From Gammaproteobacteria bacterium CG_4_10_14_0_2_um_filter_38_22 (GTDB taxonomy: Bacteria > Pseudomonadota > Gammaproteobacteria > Coxiellales > Coxiellaceae): a stretch of 64,000 bases of DNA. The translations under genes were made by a program, and so were the position numbers. Under the pieces are notes generated by a model that was not told where the DNA came from, searched no databases, and worked only from the letters and a program-made list of their open reading frames with translations. Positions within the stretch are counted from its first letter, which is position 1; every line of letters begins with the position of its first letter. Of the stretch, positions 46,085 through 56,461 are shown piece by piece. The DNA lies in NCBI GenBank assembly GCA_002793195.1, contig PFPT01000017.1:155943-219942 (forward strand), in the 5' to 3' direction.

Positions 46085-46846
46085 TTATTTTATACCCGCG
46101 GCGCATGGCGTCGCGGTTTTCCTTTCAAAAGAAGATAACACTGCTTTTCCTGCTTGTATTGCTATTTTTTTCCTTTCTTGTTGATCATCACCAGCTTCTT
46201 TCTCCGTAAAAAAATAGACTGTACGATATTCTCGAAAACGATCAAAATTACTTTGCATGCTTTTTTTAAAAGGGGATTGCGATGTTGCTTTTTGTTTTTG
46301 CTCAGAAAAACCCATCTCAACAGACATTTCAAAAAACCACTTCGATAAAAAGAATTCAAGGTAATCAAAATGGTTTTTTTGATCATCTAACCTAATAAGA
46401 TCAAAAAGCGCCTTTAATTTTTCTTTAACATCAAATAAATTTGTCGCGCAGTCTCTATGACCCTTTTCATCAAACTCCTGTAGAACACAACCTGAAAAAA
46501 CACCATTGACAGAAAAATTTATTATTTTACACAAAAAACGGGTGTTACTCTGAACAATTGTCAGCGGCTGTGCTGGTGTTTCAGTAAACGCAACGCGCAT
46601 TTCAGGGAACCGAGAAAAAGAAACTAAAATATTGTCCATTGTGCTATCAAAAACAATTTCTTTTTGTTCTTCAGTATATGAACGAAATGTACGCACAAGC
46701 GTCAATACCATCCACATCAATTTATATAAAATGTTATCAACATGAAGCTTGATACTACTAGCATCATGTTCTCTCGCACATTCAATTAATGCTTGAGCAC
46801 ATGACTTAACAACACGAGGTAAAGTGGAGGCTTTCACTGCTGGCAT
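46085..46846 (-). CDS. Orphan soluble protein, unknown function
   Basis: 253-aa protein with no signal peptide or clear membrane segment and no family I recognise. It looks largely helical, with an aromatic-rich centre ('FDYLEFFLSKWFFEMSVEMGF') and several Cys. The C-terminal 60 residues are basic and Gln/Lys rich. ATG 46846 has AAGAGA seven bases upstream, and that site falls within a 28-base palindrome. A TTG six bases upstream is in frame. Its 3' end overlaps the terminator of the convergent gene. Placement beside the 1361-aa orphan makes this an accessory island; secretion is possible but unsupported. Confidence 0.6.
   Translation of the reverse strand: MPAVKASTLPRVVKSCAQALIECAREHDASSIKLHVDNILYKLMWMVLTLVRTFRSYTEEQKEIVFDSTMDNILVSFSRFPEMRVAFTETPAQPLTIVQSNTRFLCKIINFSVNGVFSGCVLQEFDEKGHRDCATNLFDVKEKLKALFDLIRLDDQKNHFDYLEFFLSKWFFEMSVEMGFSEQKQKATSQSPFKKSMQSNFDRFREYRTVYFFTEKEAGDDQQERKKIAIQAGKAVLSSFERKTATPCAAGIK
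46096..46120 (+). terminator. Intrinsic terminator of the HPF-cold-shock gene
   Basis: CCGCGGCGC (46096-46104) pairs with GCGTCGCGG (46108-46116) including one G-T pair, triloop ATG, then TTTT. It lies within the 3' coding end of the convergent orphan gene. Confidence 0.8.
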
Positions 46847-46853
46847 AGGCAAT

Positions 46854-46881
46854 CTCTTTTCTATTTTTAAATAGAAAAGAG
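46854..46881. repeat. Perfect 13-bp inverted repeat over the ribosome binding site of the orphan gene
   Basis: CTCTTTTCTATTT and AAATAGAAAAGAG around two central T. On the orphan gene's mRNA the 3' arm contains the AAGAGA Shine-Dalgarno, so the hairpin could block translation; in DNA it could equally be a dyad operator. Confidence 0.75.
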
Positions 46882-46932
46882 TATACCTTGCAAATTATTA
46901 ACATAAGATGAAGAAATAAAATCAACACAACA

Positions 46933-47391
46933 TTAATTTTGTATTGTTGCTTTTTCTAAAATATGACCCTGCATTTTTTGCTCAAGTTTTTTTCCAGTCA
47001 TATTGGACTTAGTGGAAAAACGTTTATCTAATGCAAATAGTTCAATGGTCACTGGCTGAGATGTAACGTGTGGATAATAATTATGAGACCCCCAACTATT
47101 CACTCCTTCAACATAACGATTGATGCGCTGATTTTCCCCAGTTACCAAATGAGTAGCATCTGCGGGTAAATTGTATAATACCCAATAATATTGTCTTTTT
47201 TTCATATTTTTTTCAGGCTGTTTATCTTTAATAATAAGTGCCAATGAGTCAGTTTCTGGTGGAATATGTTTCCATACCAATTGTGGAGACTGATATTGAC
47301 TCTGAGAAAAGATCGCTCGCAAACGCAAAGGGCCTTCATCCTTCACATCACTGCCTAATAAATAAGCCAAAACCGTCATGGTACCAATCAT
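46933..47391 (-). CDS. YbhB/YbcL-type PEBP-like protein, divergent
   Basis: 152-aa protein resembling bacterial phosphatidylethanolamine-binding (Raf kinase inhibitor-like) proteins: 'SPQLVWKHIPPETDSLALIIKD', 'YYWVLYNLPADATHL', and 'NSWGSHNYYPHV' correspond to the PEBP blocks 'SP.L.W...P..T.S.AL...D', 'HW...NIP' and 'YG.PCPP'. The ligand site is altered (NYYPH in place of PCPP). ATG 47391 follows GGACGAG; a TTG at 47436 is in frame but would overlap the cdd promoter. Function unknown. Confidence 0.7.
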   Translation of the reverse strand: MIGTMTVLAYLLGSDVKDEGPLRLRAIFSQSQYQSPQLVWKHIPPETDSLALIIKDKQPEKNMKKRQYYWVLYNLPADATHLVTGENQRINRYVEGVNSWGSHNYYPHVTSQPVTIELFALDKRFSTKSNMTGKKLEQKMQGHILEKATIQN

Positions 47392-47420
47392 ATGAACTCG
47401 TCCTGAGAAAGAAATCAGTC

Positions 47421-47426
47421 TATAAT
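47421..47426 (+). promoter_or_regulatory. -10 box upstream of cdd
   Basis: Perfect TATAAT, 45 bases upstream of the cdd start. No good -35 is seen at 16-18 bases. Confidence 0.45.
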
Positions 47427-47465
47427 AGCCGCCCAACCCAACTTAATTATACGGGAGAATGGCTT

Positions 47466-47876
47466 TTGAAAAAACCACCTGCTGATATGCTTGAAGCTGC
47501 TAAGCAAATTTTACCCAATGCCTATGCACCTTATTCACATTTCCCTGTCGCCGCTTGCGTACGCACAACAGATGGCACGCTATTTGTGGGATGTAACGTT
47601 GAGAATGCAGCATTTCCTTTAAGCTTGTGCGCCGAAGCCAGCGCAATCAGCGCGCTCTTTACCCACGGCCATAAAGAAGTAGCCGAGGCATTAATCCTTG
47701 TGCCTGGCAATACACTCTGCTCTCCTTGCGGTGCTTGTCGCCAACGACTCTTAGAGTGTACAACAATCCATGACATATCGATCCATTTATGCACGCTCGA
47801 TGGTCAATATGATTTATGCACATTATCGCAACTATTACCAAAAGCTTTTGGACCAAAAAATCTGGAGAATTTATGA
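47466..47876 (+). CDS. cdd: Cytidine deaminase
   Basis: Zinc enzyme converting (deoxy)cytidine to (deoxy)uridine. 136 aa. The zinc/catalytic motifs are 'CAEASAISAL' (Cys, catalytic Glu) and 'PCGACRQ'; 'YSHFPVAACV' and 'GCNVENAAFPLSLC' bind the nucleoside. I chose TTG 47466 because GGGAGA at 47453-47458 lies seven bases upstream; ATG 47487 has no binding site. The longer open frame back to 47238 overlaps the divergent gene and is not coding. Its stop overlaps the next start (ATGA). Confidence 0.92.
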   Translation: MKKPPADMLEAAKQILPNAYAPYSHFPVAACVRTTDGTLFVGCNVENAAFPLSLCAEASAISALFTHGHKEVAEALILVPGNTLCSPCGACRQRLLECTTIHDISIHLCTLDGQYDLCTLSQLLPKAFGPKNLENL

Positions 47877-48688
47877 CAGAATCAGCAAAAAATGCAGCAA
47901 AAATCATCGCCCAAAAAGCACCTGGCTTTAAACCTCAATTAGCAATGACATTGGGATCAGGCTTAGGTGATCTTGCTGAGCTGCTCGAAAATCCCATTAA
48001 AATTCCCTATGCTGACTTACCTGATTTCCCACCCTGCACCGTTTCAGGACATGCCGGTAATTTATTTTTAGGAAAATTAAACGGATTGCCTGTTGCTTGT
48101 TTGCAAGGACGTGCTCATTTTTATGAAGGCATTTCAACTGTGGTTGCAAAAACTTATATTCGCACCATGAAATTACTGGGTTGTGAATCTATTTTATTAA
48201 CCAATGCTGCTGGCTCTATGCGCGAACATATTGTACCGGGTGATTTGGTTTTAATTCGCGATCATATTAATTTTCAATTCACCAGCGTATTAGCAGGACA
48301 CAATGACAATGAATTTGGTGAACGATTTATCGGCATGGAAGATGCCTATGATTTACCATTGCGTGAAAAATTATTGTCGATAGCACATAAATTAGATATT
48401 CAACTGCATTCCGGTGTTTATTTTGGTGTACTGGGCCCTGTTTTTGAAACACCCGCTGAAATTAATTGTTTTAAAATCATGGGCGGTGATGTCGTTGCTA
48501 TGTCGCTCATTAATGAAGTCGTGACAGCAAGACACTGCGGTATGCGTGTTGCCGCCATTTCTGCTGTGAGCAACATGGCTGCTGGCATGAGTGATGAAAA
48601 ACTCAGTCATGATGTCACTTTATCTGGCGTAAAATTAGCAACCGATAAATTAAAAAAATTGGTGCTGTCATTTGTTAGCAACTACTAA
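47873..48688 (+). CDS. punA: Purine nucleoside phosphorylase
   Basis: Trimeric-type PNP: splits inosine, guanosine or xanthosine with phosphate into base and ribose-1-phosphate. 271 aa. 'MTLGSGLGDLAELLE' (phosphate loop), 'GHAGNLFLGKLNG', 'CLQGRAHFYEG', 'LTNAAGSM', 'PVFETPAEI' and 'AMSLINEVVTARHCGM' are the family blocks. ATG 47873 overlaps the cdd stop and has GGAG upstream, giving a cdd-punA salvage operon convergent with the uridine phosphorylase-like gene. Confidence 0.93.
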   Translation: MTESAKNAAKIIAQKAPGFKPQLAMTLGSGLGDLAELLENPIKIPYADLPDFPPCTVSGHAGNLFLGKLNGLPVACLQGRAHFYEGISTVVAKTYIRTMKLLGCESILLTNAAGSMREHIVPGDLVLIRDHINFQFTSVLAGHNDNEFGERFIGMEDAYDLPLREKLLSIAHKLDIQLHSGVYFGVLGPVFETPAEINCFKIMGGDVVAMSLINEVVTARHCGMRVAAISAVSNMAAGMSDEKLSHDVTLSGVKLATDKLKKLVLSFVSNY

Positions 48689-48753
48689 GTGCTTATCAGC
48701 AGCGACAAGGAAGTCGCGAACCAACCATTATTTGTGAAACCCGTTTTTCTTTC

Positions 48754-49638
48754 TTAGTTTTCACATAGAATCGTCAATACTGTTTGAATCATATCTGCTA
48801 CTGTTTTTTCCGGATTGGGTGAAAAAGTTTGTGCATCTCGATTTGCAATAATGGCACTAATTGAACATGCACGATGATCCAATATACGCGCTAATCCATA
48901 AATGGCTGCCGTTTCCATTTCTAAATTAGTGACAATATCATTTTTATAACCTATTTTTCGCGCCATAGTAAAAACACTGTGCTCTGTCAGTGGCGCTCTT
49001 ATCTGTCTGTTTTGTGCGCCATAAAATCCTGGACACGTCAATGTGATGCCGGAAAATTGAATACCGTTTTTATGGAATAGCTCGATTAATTCTTTTGCGC
49101 CTGCTGCAACATACATTGATTGCACTGCTTTCAGTTCTGAAAAACTGTCTTGAGCAATCTTGAGCAGCGCTTTTTCATCAACCTGATTTTCCCACTTATA
49201 ATAAGAAAGCAATCCATCCAACCCAAGACCAAAAGTAGAAATTAATATCGAATCCACCGGCGTATTTTTTTGTAATGCACCGCTGGTTCCCAATCGTATA
49301 AAACGCAACTGACGATGTTCTTTTTTTATAATTCGATTTTTTAAATCTACATTCACCAATGCATCTAATTCATTCATCGTAATATCAATATTGCCGCCGC
49401 CAATACCGGTACCAACCACGGTTAATCTTTTTTTTCCGATTAAACCGGTATGCGTCACAAATTCACGTTTGGTTTTTTGTAATTCAATATGATCAAAATG
49501 CTTGGATACTTGTTTAACACGATTAGGATCACCCACTAAAATAATAGTATCGGCGATATCTTCAGGTAATAAATTAAGATGATAAATACTGCCATCTGTA
49601 TTTAAAATTAATTCTGATTCCATAATGCGATCAGTCAT
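48754..49638 (-). CDS. Uridine phosphorylase-like nucleoside phosphorylase
   Basis: PNP_UDP_1 family, hexameric type. 294 aa. 'ADTIILVGDPNRVKQVSKHFD' is the phosphate/nucleoside N-terminal block, 'VVGTGIGGGNIDITMNEL' and 'RLGTSGALQ' the phosphate loop and ribose blocks, and 'NLEMETAAIYGLA' holds the Glu-Met-Glu ribose contacts. The protein is longer than E. coli Udp (253 aa), so specificity for uridine is an inference. ATG 49638 was chosen over the GTG at 49659 and ATG 49623. With cdd and punA it makes a nucleoside salvage locus. Confidence 0.85.
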   Translation of the reverse strand: MTDRIMESELILNTDGSIYHLNLLPEDIADTIILVGDPNRVKQVSKHFDHIELQKTKREFVTHTGLIGKKRLTVVGTGIGGGNIDITMNELDALVNVDLKNRIIKKEHRQLRFIRLGTSGALQKNTPVDSILISTFGLGLDGLLSYYKWENQVDEKALLKIAQDSFSELKAVQSMYVAAGAKELIELFHKNGIQFSGITLTCPGFYGAQNRQIRAPLTEHSVFTMARKIGYKNDIVTNLEMETAAIYGLARILDHRACSISAIIANRDAQTFSPNPEKTVADMIQTVLTILCEN

Positions 49639-49674
49639 AAAAAACGCGTCCCAATCCACTTAGTTTCGTAGCCA

Positions 49675-49819
49675 GAAAAAAAGAAGGGTGACTTTCGTCA
49701 CCCTTTTTGGCTATCCTTACCAACGCGCTCTGTCCTTAGAACCTTTTTCCCTAGAGAATTTGTTGAACTTCCATTTCGCCCCAAATCCATTTTGCGGCAA
49801 ATATTGTTGTCCCTACACC
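49675..49819 (-). ncRNA. Candidate CsrA-titrating small RNA (RsmY/RsmZ/CsrB type)
   Basis: A gene-free stretch between rsmE and the uridine phosphorylase-like gene reads on the minus strand as an RNA of about 145 nt with six GGA motifs, every one in the CsrA consensus ANGGA (AGGGA, ATGGA, ATGGA, AGGGA, AAGGA, AAGGA), ending in a strong intrinsic terminator. Small hairpins present GGA in the loop: CAAA-ATGGA-TTTG and TTGG-TAAGGATAG-CCAA. A promoter-like pair TTGTTA (49853-49848) and TAGATT (49831-49826), 16 bases apart, predicts a start near 49819. Upstream palindromes (49856-49863 and 49890-49901) could be activator sites like those used by LetA/GacA. csrA is in the same window. The RNA itself is inferred. 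Confidence 0.68.
49684..49708. terminator. Bidirectional intrinsic terminator
   Basis: GGGTGAC (49686-49692), loop TTTC, GTCACCC (49697-49703), extended by AA/TT. The plus strand continues with TTTTT; the minus strand with TTCTTTTTTTC. On the minus strand it ends the small RNA and any rsmE read-through. Confidence 0.9.
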
Positions 49820-49825
49820 TTAATC

Positions 49826-49853
49826 AATCTATCAGATTAAAGACTTTTAACAA
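49826..49853 (-). promoter_or_regulatory. Probable promoter of the small RNA
   Basis: -35 TTGTTA at 49853-49848, 16-base spacer, -10 TAGATT at 49831-49826. Upstream, CCTTAAGG (49856-49863) and the 12-base palindrome ATTTGCGCAAAT (49890-49901) are candidate regulator sites. Confidence 0.42.
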
Positions 49854-49929
49854 GCCCTTAAGGAATTATTTTTTAATTTTATGACTTTTATTTGCGCAAA
49901 TTTAAAAAAACACTCAAGAAATGCACAAG

Positions 49930-50667
49930 TTATTCTTTAAAATCACCAAATTTTTGCTGCAACAATGTCAAAGCAACTACCGCTGCTGTTTCAGTGCGTA
50001 AAACACGAGGACCCAGTGAAAAAGTAAGGAATTGTGCTTGTAATGCGGATGTAATTTCACGATCACTAAAACCACCTTCAGCACCAATAGCCACTGTAAT
50101 ATTTTTAGGAATCGTTTTTATGGTTGGAAATAAATTTTCATTTTGTCTTGGACAGCAAATTAATTTAATTTCATTATTATTTTTTTGAAGCCACTCGGAA
50201 AACAAAACAGGGGGATGCACAATGGGCACTGCGCATCTTCCTGACTGCTCTGCTGCAGAAACAGCGATTGATTGCCAATGCGCAACTCGTTTTTCAATGC
50301 GATTATCTGATAACTGCACCTGACAAAACTCAGTAAATAAAGGTGTAATTTCCGCGACACCCAACTCTGCCGCTTTTTGCAGAGCGTAATCCATACGCTC
50401 ACCACGCGAAATGCCTTGTGCCAAATGAATAGAAAGAGGTGACTCTGTTTTTCGCAAATAAAATTCACCCAATTCAATACAAGCTGTTTTTTTATTTGCA
50501 GAAATTAAAGTTGCTTCGAACTCACCGCCACCACCATTGAAAACCCAAAATCGTTCACCTGCTTTTTTTCGCAATACTTGCAATAAATGATGGCTTGCAT
50601 TCTGATCCAACATTAGTGTTATTCCAGAAGCCAGTTCACCTTGATGATAAATTCGAATTCGGCGCAT
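49930..50667 (-). CDS. rsmE: 16S rRNA m3U1498 methyltransferase
   Basis: SPOUT-class enzyme methylating U1498 of 16S rRNA. 245 aa. An N-terminal PUA-like domain is followed by the trefoil knot: 'QGISRGERMDYALQKAAELG', 'VAIGAEGGFSDREI' and 'SLGPRVLRTETA' are the RsmE blocks. It follows glmU by 14 bases on the same strand, at the tail of the atp-glmU run. Confidence 0.94.
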   Translation of the reverse strand: MRRIRIYHQGELASGITLMLDQNASHHLLQVLRKKAGERFWVFNGGGGEFEATLISANKKTACIELGEFYLRKTESPLSIHLAQGISRGERMDYALQKAAELGVAEITPLFTEFCQVQLSDNRIEKRVAHWQSIAVSAAEQSGRCAVPIVHPPVLFSEWLQKNNNEIKLICCPRQNENLFPTIKTIPKNITVAIGAEGGFSDREITSALQAQFLTFSLGPRVLRTETAAVVALTLLQQKFGDFKE

Positions 50668-50681
50668 GTTGTGTTCACTTG

Positions 50682-52043
50682 CTACACTTTTTCAGGACGT
50701 TTCCAATTCTCAACAACCACTTGCTTTGCGCGTGCAACAGTTAATTGTGCTGCAGGTGCTTTTTTAGTAATAACAGAGCCTGCTGCAATTGTTGCATTTT
50801 TGCCTATTTTTACTGGCGCAACTAAAGAAGTATTTGATCCAATAAATGCACCATCATCGATTTCAGTTGGCCATTTATTTACACCATCATAATTGCAAGT
50901 GATCGTACCCGCACCCACATTAACATTTTTTCCAACCAACGCATCACCCAAATAACTTAAATGACTGGCTTTGCTGTTTTCACCCAATGTTGTTTTTTTA
51001 ATTTCAACAAAATTACCTACCTTTGCCTTACTTTTAATATTTGTATGAGGACGAACATGCGCAAAGGGACCAATTTGTGCATCATCTTCAATTACTGCGC
51101 CGTCGATTACACAATTTGATAATATTTTTACATTATTACCCAGGGTTGAGTTTTTAATAACAACGTTAGAACCGATTTCACAACCCGCTCCAATCGTAAC
51201 ATTACCTTCCAAAATAACGTTGATATCTAATTGCACAGAAGGAGAAACAAAAACATCACCCCGAATATCTAACCGTGCCGGATCCATAATCGTAACACCA
51301 CTATAAGCCAATTGTCGGGCGCGCTCAGACTGATAATACCGTTCTAATGTCACCAATTGCCATGGATCATTCACACCACGTACTTCATTTGAATTCATAG
51401 CGGAAACACTACGCAATGGCACACCTTCTTCAACAGAAACAGCAATCATGTCGGTTAAATAATATTCGTGTTGCGCATTTTTATTTGAAAGGCGTGGCAA
51501 ACAACTTTTCAAAAATTGCGCTGGCGCTGTCACAATACCTGTATTAATTTCTTTAATCGCACGCTGTGTGCGTGTGGCATCTTTTTCTTCAATAATCGCA
51601 ACAATATTATCATTATGATCTCGCACAATACGGCCAAAGCCTGTGGGATTTTCTAATTCCGTCACCAGCAAACCCACACCTTCTTTAGGTGTTTCATCTA
51701 GCAATTGCTGTAAAGTGTGCGTTGAAATAACAGGCACATCGCCATACAAAACCAAAATGCGTTCGTCATTCGAGCAAAATGGTAATGCTTGCATCACGGC
51801 ATGGCCAGTTCCCAATTGTTCTTTTTGAAAAACCCAATTAACAGCTAAAGAGGGTAATGATTCAGGCAAACATGATCCGCCATTACCATACACCACATGA
51901 ATTTTTTTTGGTTTTAGTGATTCAGCTGTTTTTACAACGCGTTCCAACAATGTCACGCCACCTAATTTGTGCATGACTTTAGGAAGCTTTGATACCATTC
52001 GCCGCCCTTTCCCTGCCGCAAGAATGACAATACTTAATGTCAT
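50682..52043 (-). CDS. glmU: Bifunctional UDP-N-acetylglucosamine pyrophosphorylase/acetyltransferase
   Basis: Makes UDP-GlcNAc for peptidoglycan and LPS: acetylates glucosamine-1-P, then uridylates it. 453 aa. The N-terminal uridylyltransferase has 'VILAAGKGRRM'; the C-terminal half is a left-handed beta-helix of hexapeptide repeats, with acetyltransferase His in 'HVRPHTNIKSKAKVGNFVEIKK' (in part) and 'ASHLSYLGDALVG'. ATG 52043 is preferred over the longer frame to 52157 because GGAGG lies upstream and the family begins here. Next to atpC, the standard atp-glmU order. Confidence 0.97.
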   Translation of the reverse strand: MTLSIVILAAGKGRRMVSKLPKVMHKLGGVTLLERVVKTAESLKPKKIHVVYGNGGSCLPESLPSLAVNWVFQKEQLGTGHAVMQALPFCSNDERILVLYGDVPVISTHTLQQLLDETPKEGVGLLVTELENPTGFGRIVRDHNDNIVAIIEEKDATRTQRAIKEINTGIVTAPAQFLKSCLPRLSNKNAQHEYYLTDMIAVSVEEGVPLRSVSAMNSNEVRGVNDPWQLVTLERYYQSERARQLAYSGVTIMDPARLDIRGDVFVSPSVQLDINVILEGNVTIGAGCEIGSNVVIKNSTLGNNVKILSNCVIDGAVIEDDAQIGPFAHVRPHTNIKSKAKVGNFVEIKKTTLGENSKASHLSYLGDALVGKNVNVGAGTITCNYDGVNKWPTEIDDGAFIGSNTSLVAPVKIGKNATIAAGSVITKKAPAAQLTVARAKQVVVENWKRPEKV

Positions 52044-52062
52044 CAAATACCTCCAGAAATTT

Positions 52063-52491
52063 TTAGTGCATCTTTTTAATTTTATCTCGCAACAAACTAA
52101 TTGCGCGCAATTGTGCAGCAGCTTCAGCCAACTCCGATAATGCTCTTGAGTATTCAATGCCCGCTGTTTTTTGTTGTAATATTTTTTCTGCTTTTTCTTT
52201 TGCAGCTAAAGCAGCAGCTTCATCTAAATCATCCGCGCGTAAAGCGGTATCCGCTAAAATTGAAACAACAGTGGGTTGAATTTCCAACATACCGCCTGAC
52301 ATATAAAAAACTTCTTCTTTTCCATCTTTCAAGGTTGCGTGAATTTGACCTGGCTTCAATGCCGTTAACAATGGAGAGTGACCAGGATGAATGCCCAGCT
52401 CACCTGCAACACCAGTCACAGAAACAAAGCGCACTTCACCGTGAAAAATGGATGCTTCTGCGCTGACAATATCGAGTTCGATGGTTTTCAT
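52063..52491 (-). CDS. atpC: ATP synthase epsilon subunit
   Basis: Rotor subunit of F1, coupling and inhibitory. 142 aa. 'MKTIELDIVSAEASIFHGEV' begins the beta-sandwich; 'GELGIHPGHSPLLTALKPG' is the family signature; the C-terminal pair of helices is present. Last gene of the atp operon. Confidence 0.95.
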   Translation of the reverse strand: MKTIELDIVSAEASIFHGEVRFVSVTGVAGELGIHPGHSPLLTALKPGQIHATLKDGKEEVFYMSGGMLEIQPTVVSILADTALRADDLDEAAALAAKEKAEKILQQKTAGIEYSRALSELAEAAAQLRAISLLRDKIKKMH

Positions 52492-52530
52492 AATATGTAA
52501 TCTACTGTCTGTTGTCTGTGATACAGATAC

Positions 52531-53919
<1,389 letters not shown>

Positions 53920-53983
53920 CTAGTTCCTCGTATTAAAATATATTAACGTTATCCATTGAGACAATTATTTATTCACGGATAAC

Positions 53984-54889
53984 TCACTCCAACGCCGCTG
54001 CTCCCGCAACAATTTCTGCAATTTCGCGTGTAATCCCTGCTTGACGTGCTTTGTTAAATGCCAATTGCAATTCATTAATGATTTCTTTTGCATTTTGCGT
54101 CGCATTTTTCATCGCAACCATACGCGCTGCTTGTTCGCAGGCAATATTTTCAATAACAGCTTGATACACTTGTGATTCGATATAACGAACCAACAGCATG
54201 GTCAACAATGTTTTAGCCGAATCAGGTTCGTATAAATAATCCCAATGACTATTGATATCATTCGTTGCTAAAAATTTCTCTGTGTCTGTTTGTAATGGCT
54301 CCGATTCTTTTTGCAATGGCAGCAACTGTCGCACAAAAGGTTTTTGTGTCATGACATTAACAAATTCATTTGCACAAACATAAATACGATCTAATTTTTC
54401 TTCATCGTATTGCTTTAATAAAATTTTCACGACACCAATAATATCTTGCAAAGTCGGTTTATCACCAATATGTGTCACTGAACCTAAAATGTTTGCGCCT
54501 TGCTGACCAAAATAAACTTCGCCTTTTCTACCGATAATACAAAGATCGATTTCTACGTTTTTATCATCCCACTCTTTCATTCCCATCAGTGCGTTGCGGA
54601 ATAAATTAATATTTAATCCACCACATAAACCACGATCCGTTGTGATTACAATAAATCCAACACGCGTTATATTGTCATGTTGCTTCATATAAGGATGCTG
54701 ATATTCTGCATGTGACGCAGCAACATGCGCGATCACACGACGAATTTTTTGAGCGTATGGACGTGACATTGCCATGCGGTCTTGTGCTTTTCGCATTTTG
54801 CTCACCGCCACCAATTCCATAGCACGTGTAATTTTTTGCGTGCTTTTTATGGAACCAATTTTGGTTCGAATTTCTCTGGCTGTAGACAT
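53984..54889 (-). CDS. atpG: ATP synthase gamma subunit
   Basis: Central rotor stalk of F1. 301 aa. The N-terminal helix '[20 protein letters not shown]' and C-terminal helix '[20 protein letters not shown]' are the conserved coiled-coil halves; '[10 protein letters not shown]' is the middle signature. Starts 17 bases after atpA. Confidence 0.97.
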   Translation of the reverse strand: MSTAREIRTKIGSIKSTQKITRAMELVAVSKMRKAQDRMAMSRPYAQKIRRVIAHVAASHAEYQHPYMKQHDNITRVGFIVITTDRGLCGGLNINLFRNALMGMKEWDDKNVEIDLCIIGRKGEVYFGQQGANILGSVTHIGDKPTLQDIIGVVKILLKQYDEEKLDRIYVCANEFVNVMTQKPFVRQLLPLQKESEPLQTDTEKFLATNDINSHWDYLYEPDSAKTLLTMLLVRYIESQVYQAVIENIACEQAARMVAMKNATQNAKEIINELQLAFNKARQAGITREIAEIVAGAAALE

Positions 54890-54906
54890 CGATACTCGCT
54901 TCGCTA

Positions 54907-56451
54907 CTAGATATACGTTTGCTTGAATGCATTCACAACATCGGTGATTTTTTTCGCGATGTCATCGTTGTATTCTGGTTTTTCATTAATTGTTTTTATC
55001 AATTCAGCATGTTGGTCATGCAAATAAGACAGGAGCGCTTCTTGAAAATCGACCATTTTCTTAACGGCAACATCATCCATCAATCCTTTATCTACCGCAA
55101 ACCATAAAACGGCCATTTCAGCAACAGACAATGGCTTATATTGAGGTTGTTTCAATAATTCCATTGTACGTTGACCACGCTCAAGTTGTTTTCGTGTTAC
55201 ATCATCTAAATCAGAAGCAAACTGTGAAAAAGCTTCTAACTCACGATACTGCGCAAGTGAAATACGTACTGAACCCACTAATTTTTTAATAATTTTAGTT
55301 TGTGCTGCACCACCTACTCGCGACACAGATAAACCGGCATTCACTGCAGGACGCAAACCAGCATTAAACAACGCGCTATCTAAAAAGATTTGTCCGTCTG
55401 TAATGGAAATCACATTCGTTGGGACAAATGCAGAAACGTCACCCGCTTGTGTCTCAACAATAGGTAATGCCGTAAGCGAACCTGTTTTACCTTTAACTTC
55501 ACCGTTAGTGAATTTCTCTACATATTCTGCACTCACGCGCGATGCACGTTCCAATAAACGTGAATGTAAATAAAATACATCACCTGGATACGCTTCGCGA
55601 CCAGGCGGTCTACGCAACAACAATGATACTTGTCGATATGCCCAGGCTTGTTTTACCAAATCATCATAAATAATTAACGCATCTTGTCCGCGATCACGGA
55701 AATATTCACCCATCGTTGTGCCAGCGTAAGGCGCGAGATATTGTAATGATGCTGCTTCTGATGCATTCGCACAAACAATGATGGTATGTTTCATTGCATC
55801 ATGTTCTTCTAATTTACGTACAACGGCTGCAACAGAAGATGCTTTTTGTCCGATTGCTACATAAATACATTTAATGCCGGAGTTTTTTTGATTAATGATC
55901 GTATCAATTGCAATCGCGGTTTTTCCTGTTTGACGATCACCAATAATCAATTCACGTTGACCTCGGCCAATCGGTGCCATCGCGTCAATGGATTTAATTC
56001 CGGTTTGAACAGGTTGCGTAACAGATTGTCTTTCAATCACACCCGGTGCAATTTTTTCAATCGGTGCCGTCAATGTGGTTTTAATTTCACCTTTACCATC
56101 AATCGGGTTGCCTAACGCATTTACAACACGACCCAATAATGCTTCGCCAATGGGTACTTCTAAAATACGTCCCGTGCAACGCGCAGTCATACCTTCTTGC
56201 AAATGATCATATTCGCCCAACACAACGGCACCAACAGAATCACGCTCTAAATTAAACGCGAGACCAAATATATTATCTGGAAATGCAATCATCTCGCCAT
56301 ACATCACATCACTCAGTCCATAAATACGCACAATGCCATCTTTCAAACTAATAATGGTTCCTTCTGTGTGAATAGAGGGCGTTACATCAAAATGTGTGAT
56401 GCGTGAACGAATAATATCGCTAATTTCAGATGGTTGAATGTGTTGTGTCAT
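54907..56451 (-). CDS. atpA: ATP synthase alpha subunit
   Basis: Non-catalytic nucleotide-binding F1 subunit. 514 aa. Walker A 'GDRQTGKT', the Arg finger block '[10 protein letters not shown]', and the family PROSITE-like '[14 protein letters not shown]' are present. N-terminal '[14 protein letters not shown]' matches the segment contacting delta. Confidence 0.98.
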   Translation of the reverse strand: MTQHIQPSEISDIIRSRITHFDVTPSIHTEGTIISLKDGIVRIYGLSDVMYGEMIAFPDNIFGLAFNLERDSVGAVVLGEYDHLQEGMTARCTGRILEVPIGEALLGRVVNALGNPIDGKGEIKTTLTAPIEKIAPGVIERQSVTQPVQTGIKSIDAMAPIGRGQRELIIGDRQTGKTAIAIDTIINQKNSGIKCIYVAIGQKASSVAAVVRKLEEHDAMKHTIIVCANASEAASLQYLAPYAGTTMGEYFRDRGQDALIIYDDLVKQAWAYRQVSLLLRRPPGREAYPGDVFYLHSRLLERASRVSAEYVEKFTNGEVKGKTGSLTALPIVETQAGDVSAFVPTNVISITDGQIFLDSALFNAGLRPAVNAGLSVSRVGGAAQTKIIKKLVGSVRISLAQYRELEAFSQFASDLDDVTRKQLERGQRTMELLKQPQYKPLSVAEMAVLWFAVDKGLMDDVAVKKMVDFQEALLSYLHDQHAELIKTINEKPEYNDDIAKKITDVVNAFKQTYI

Positions 56452-56461
56452 GCATGCCTCG

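Noticed and set aside
47068..47080. DnaA-box-like TGTGGATAA
   Set aside because: A single box inside a gene with no cluster or AT-rich unwinding region; not an origin.
47238..47465. Long N-terminal extension of cdd
   Set aside because: It overlaps the divergent PEBP-like gene antisense and has no resemblance to cytidine deaminases; the supported start is TTG 47466.
52044..52157. N-terminal extension of glmU into atpC
   Set aside because: Overlaps atpC, and a GGAGG-supported ATG at 52043 gives the conserved GlmU start.
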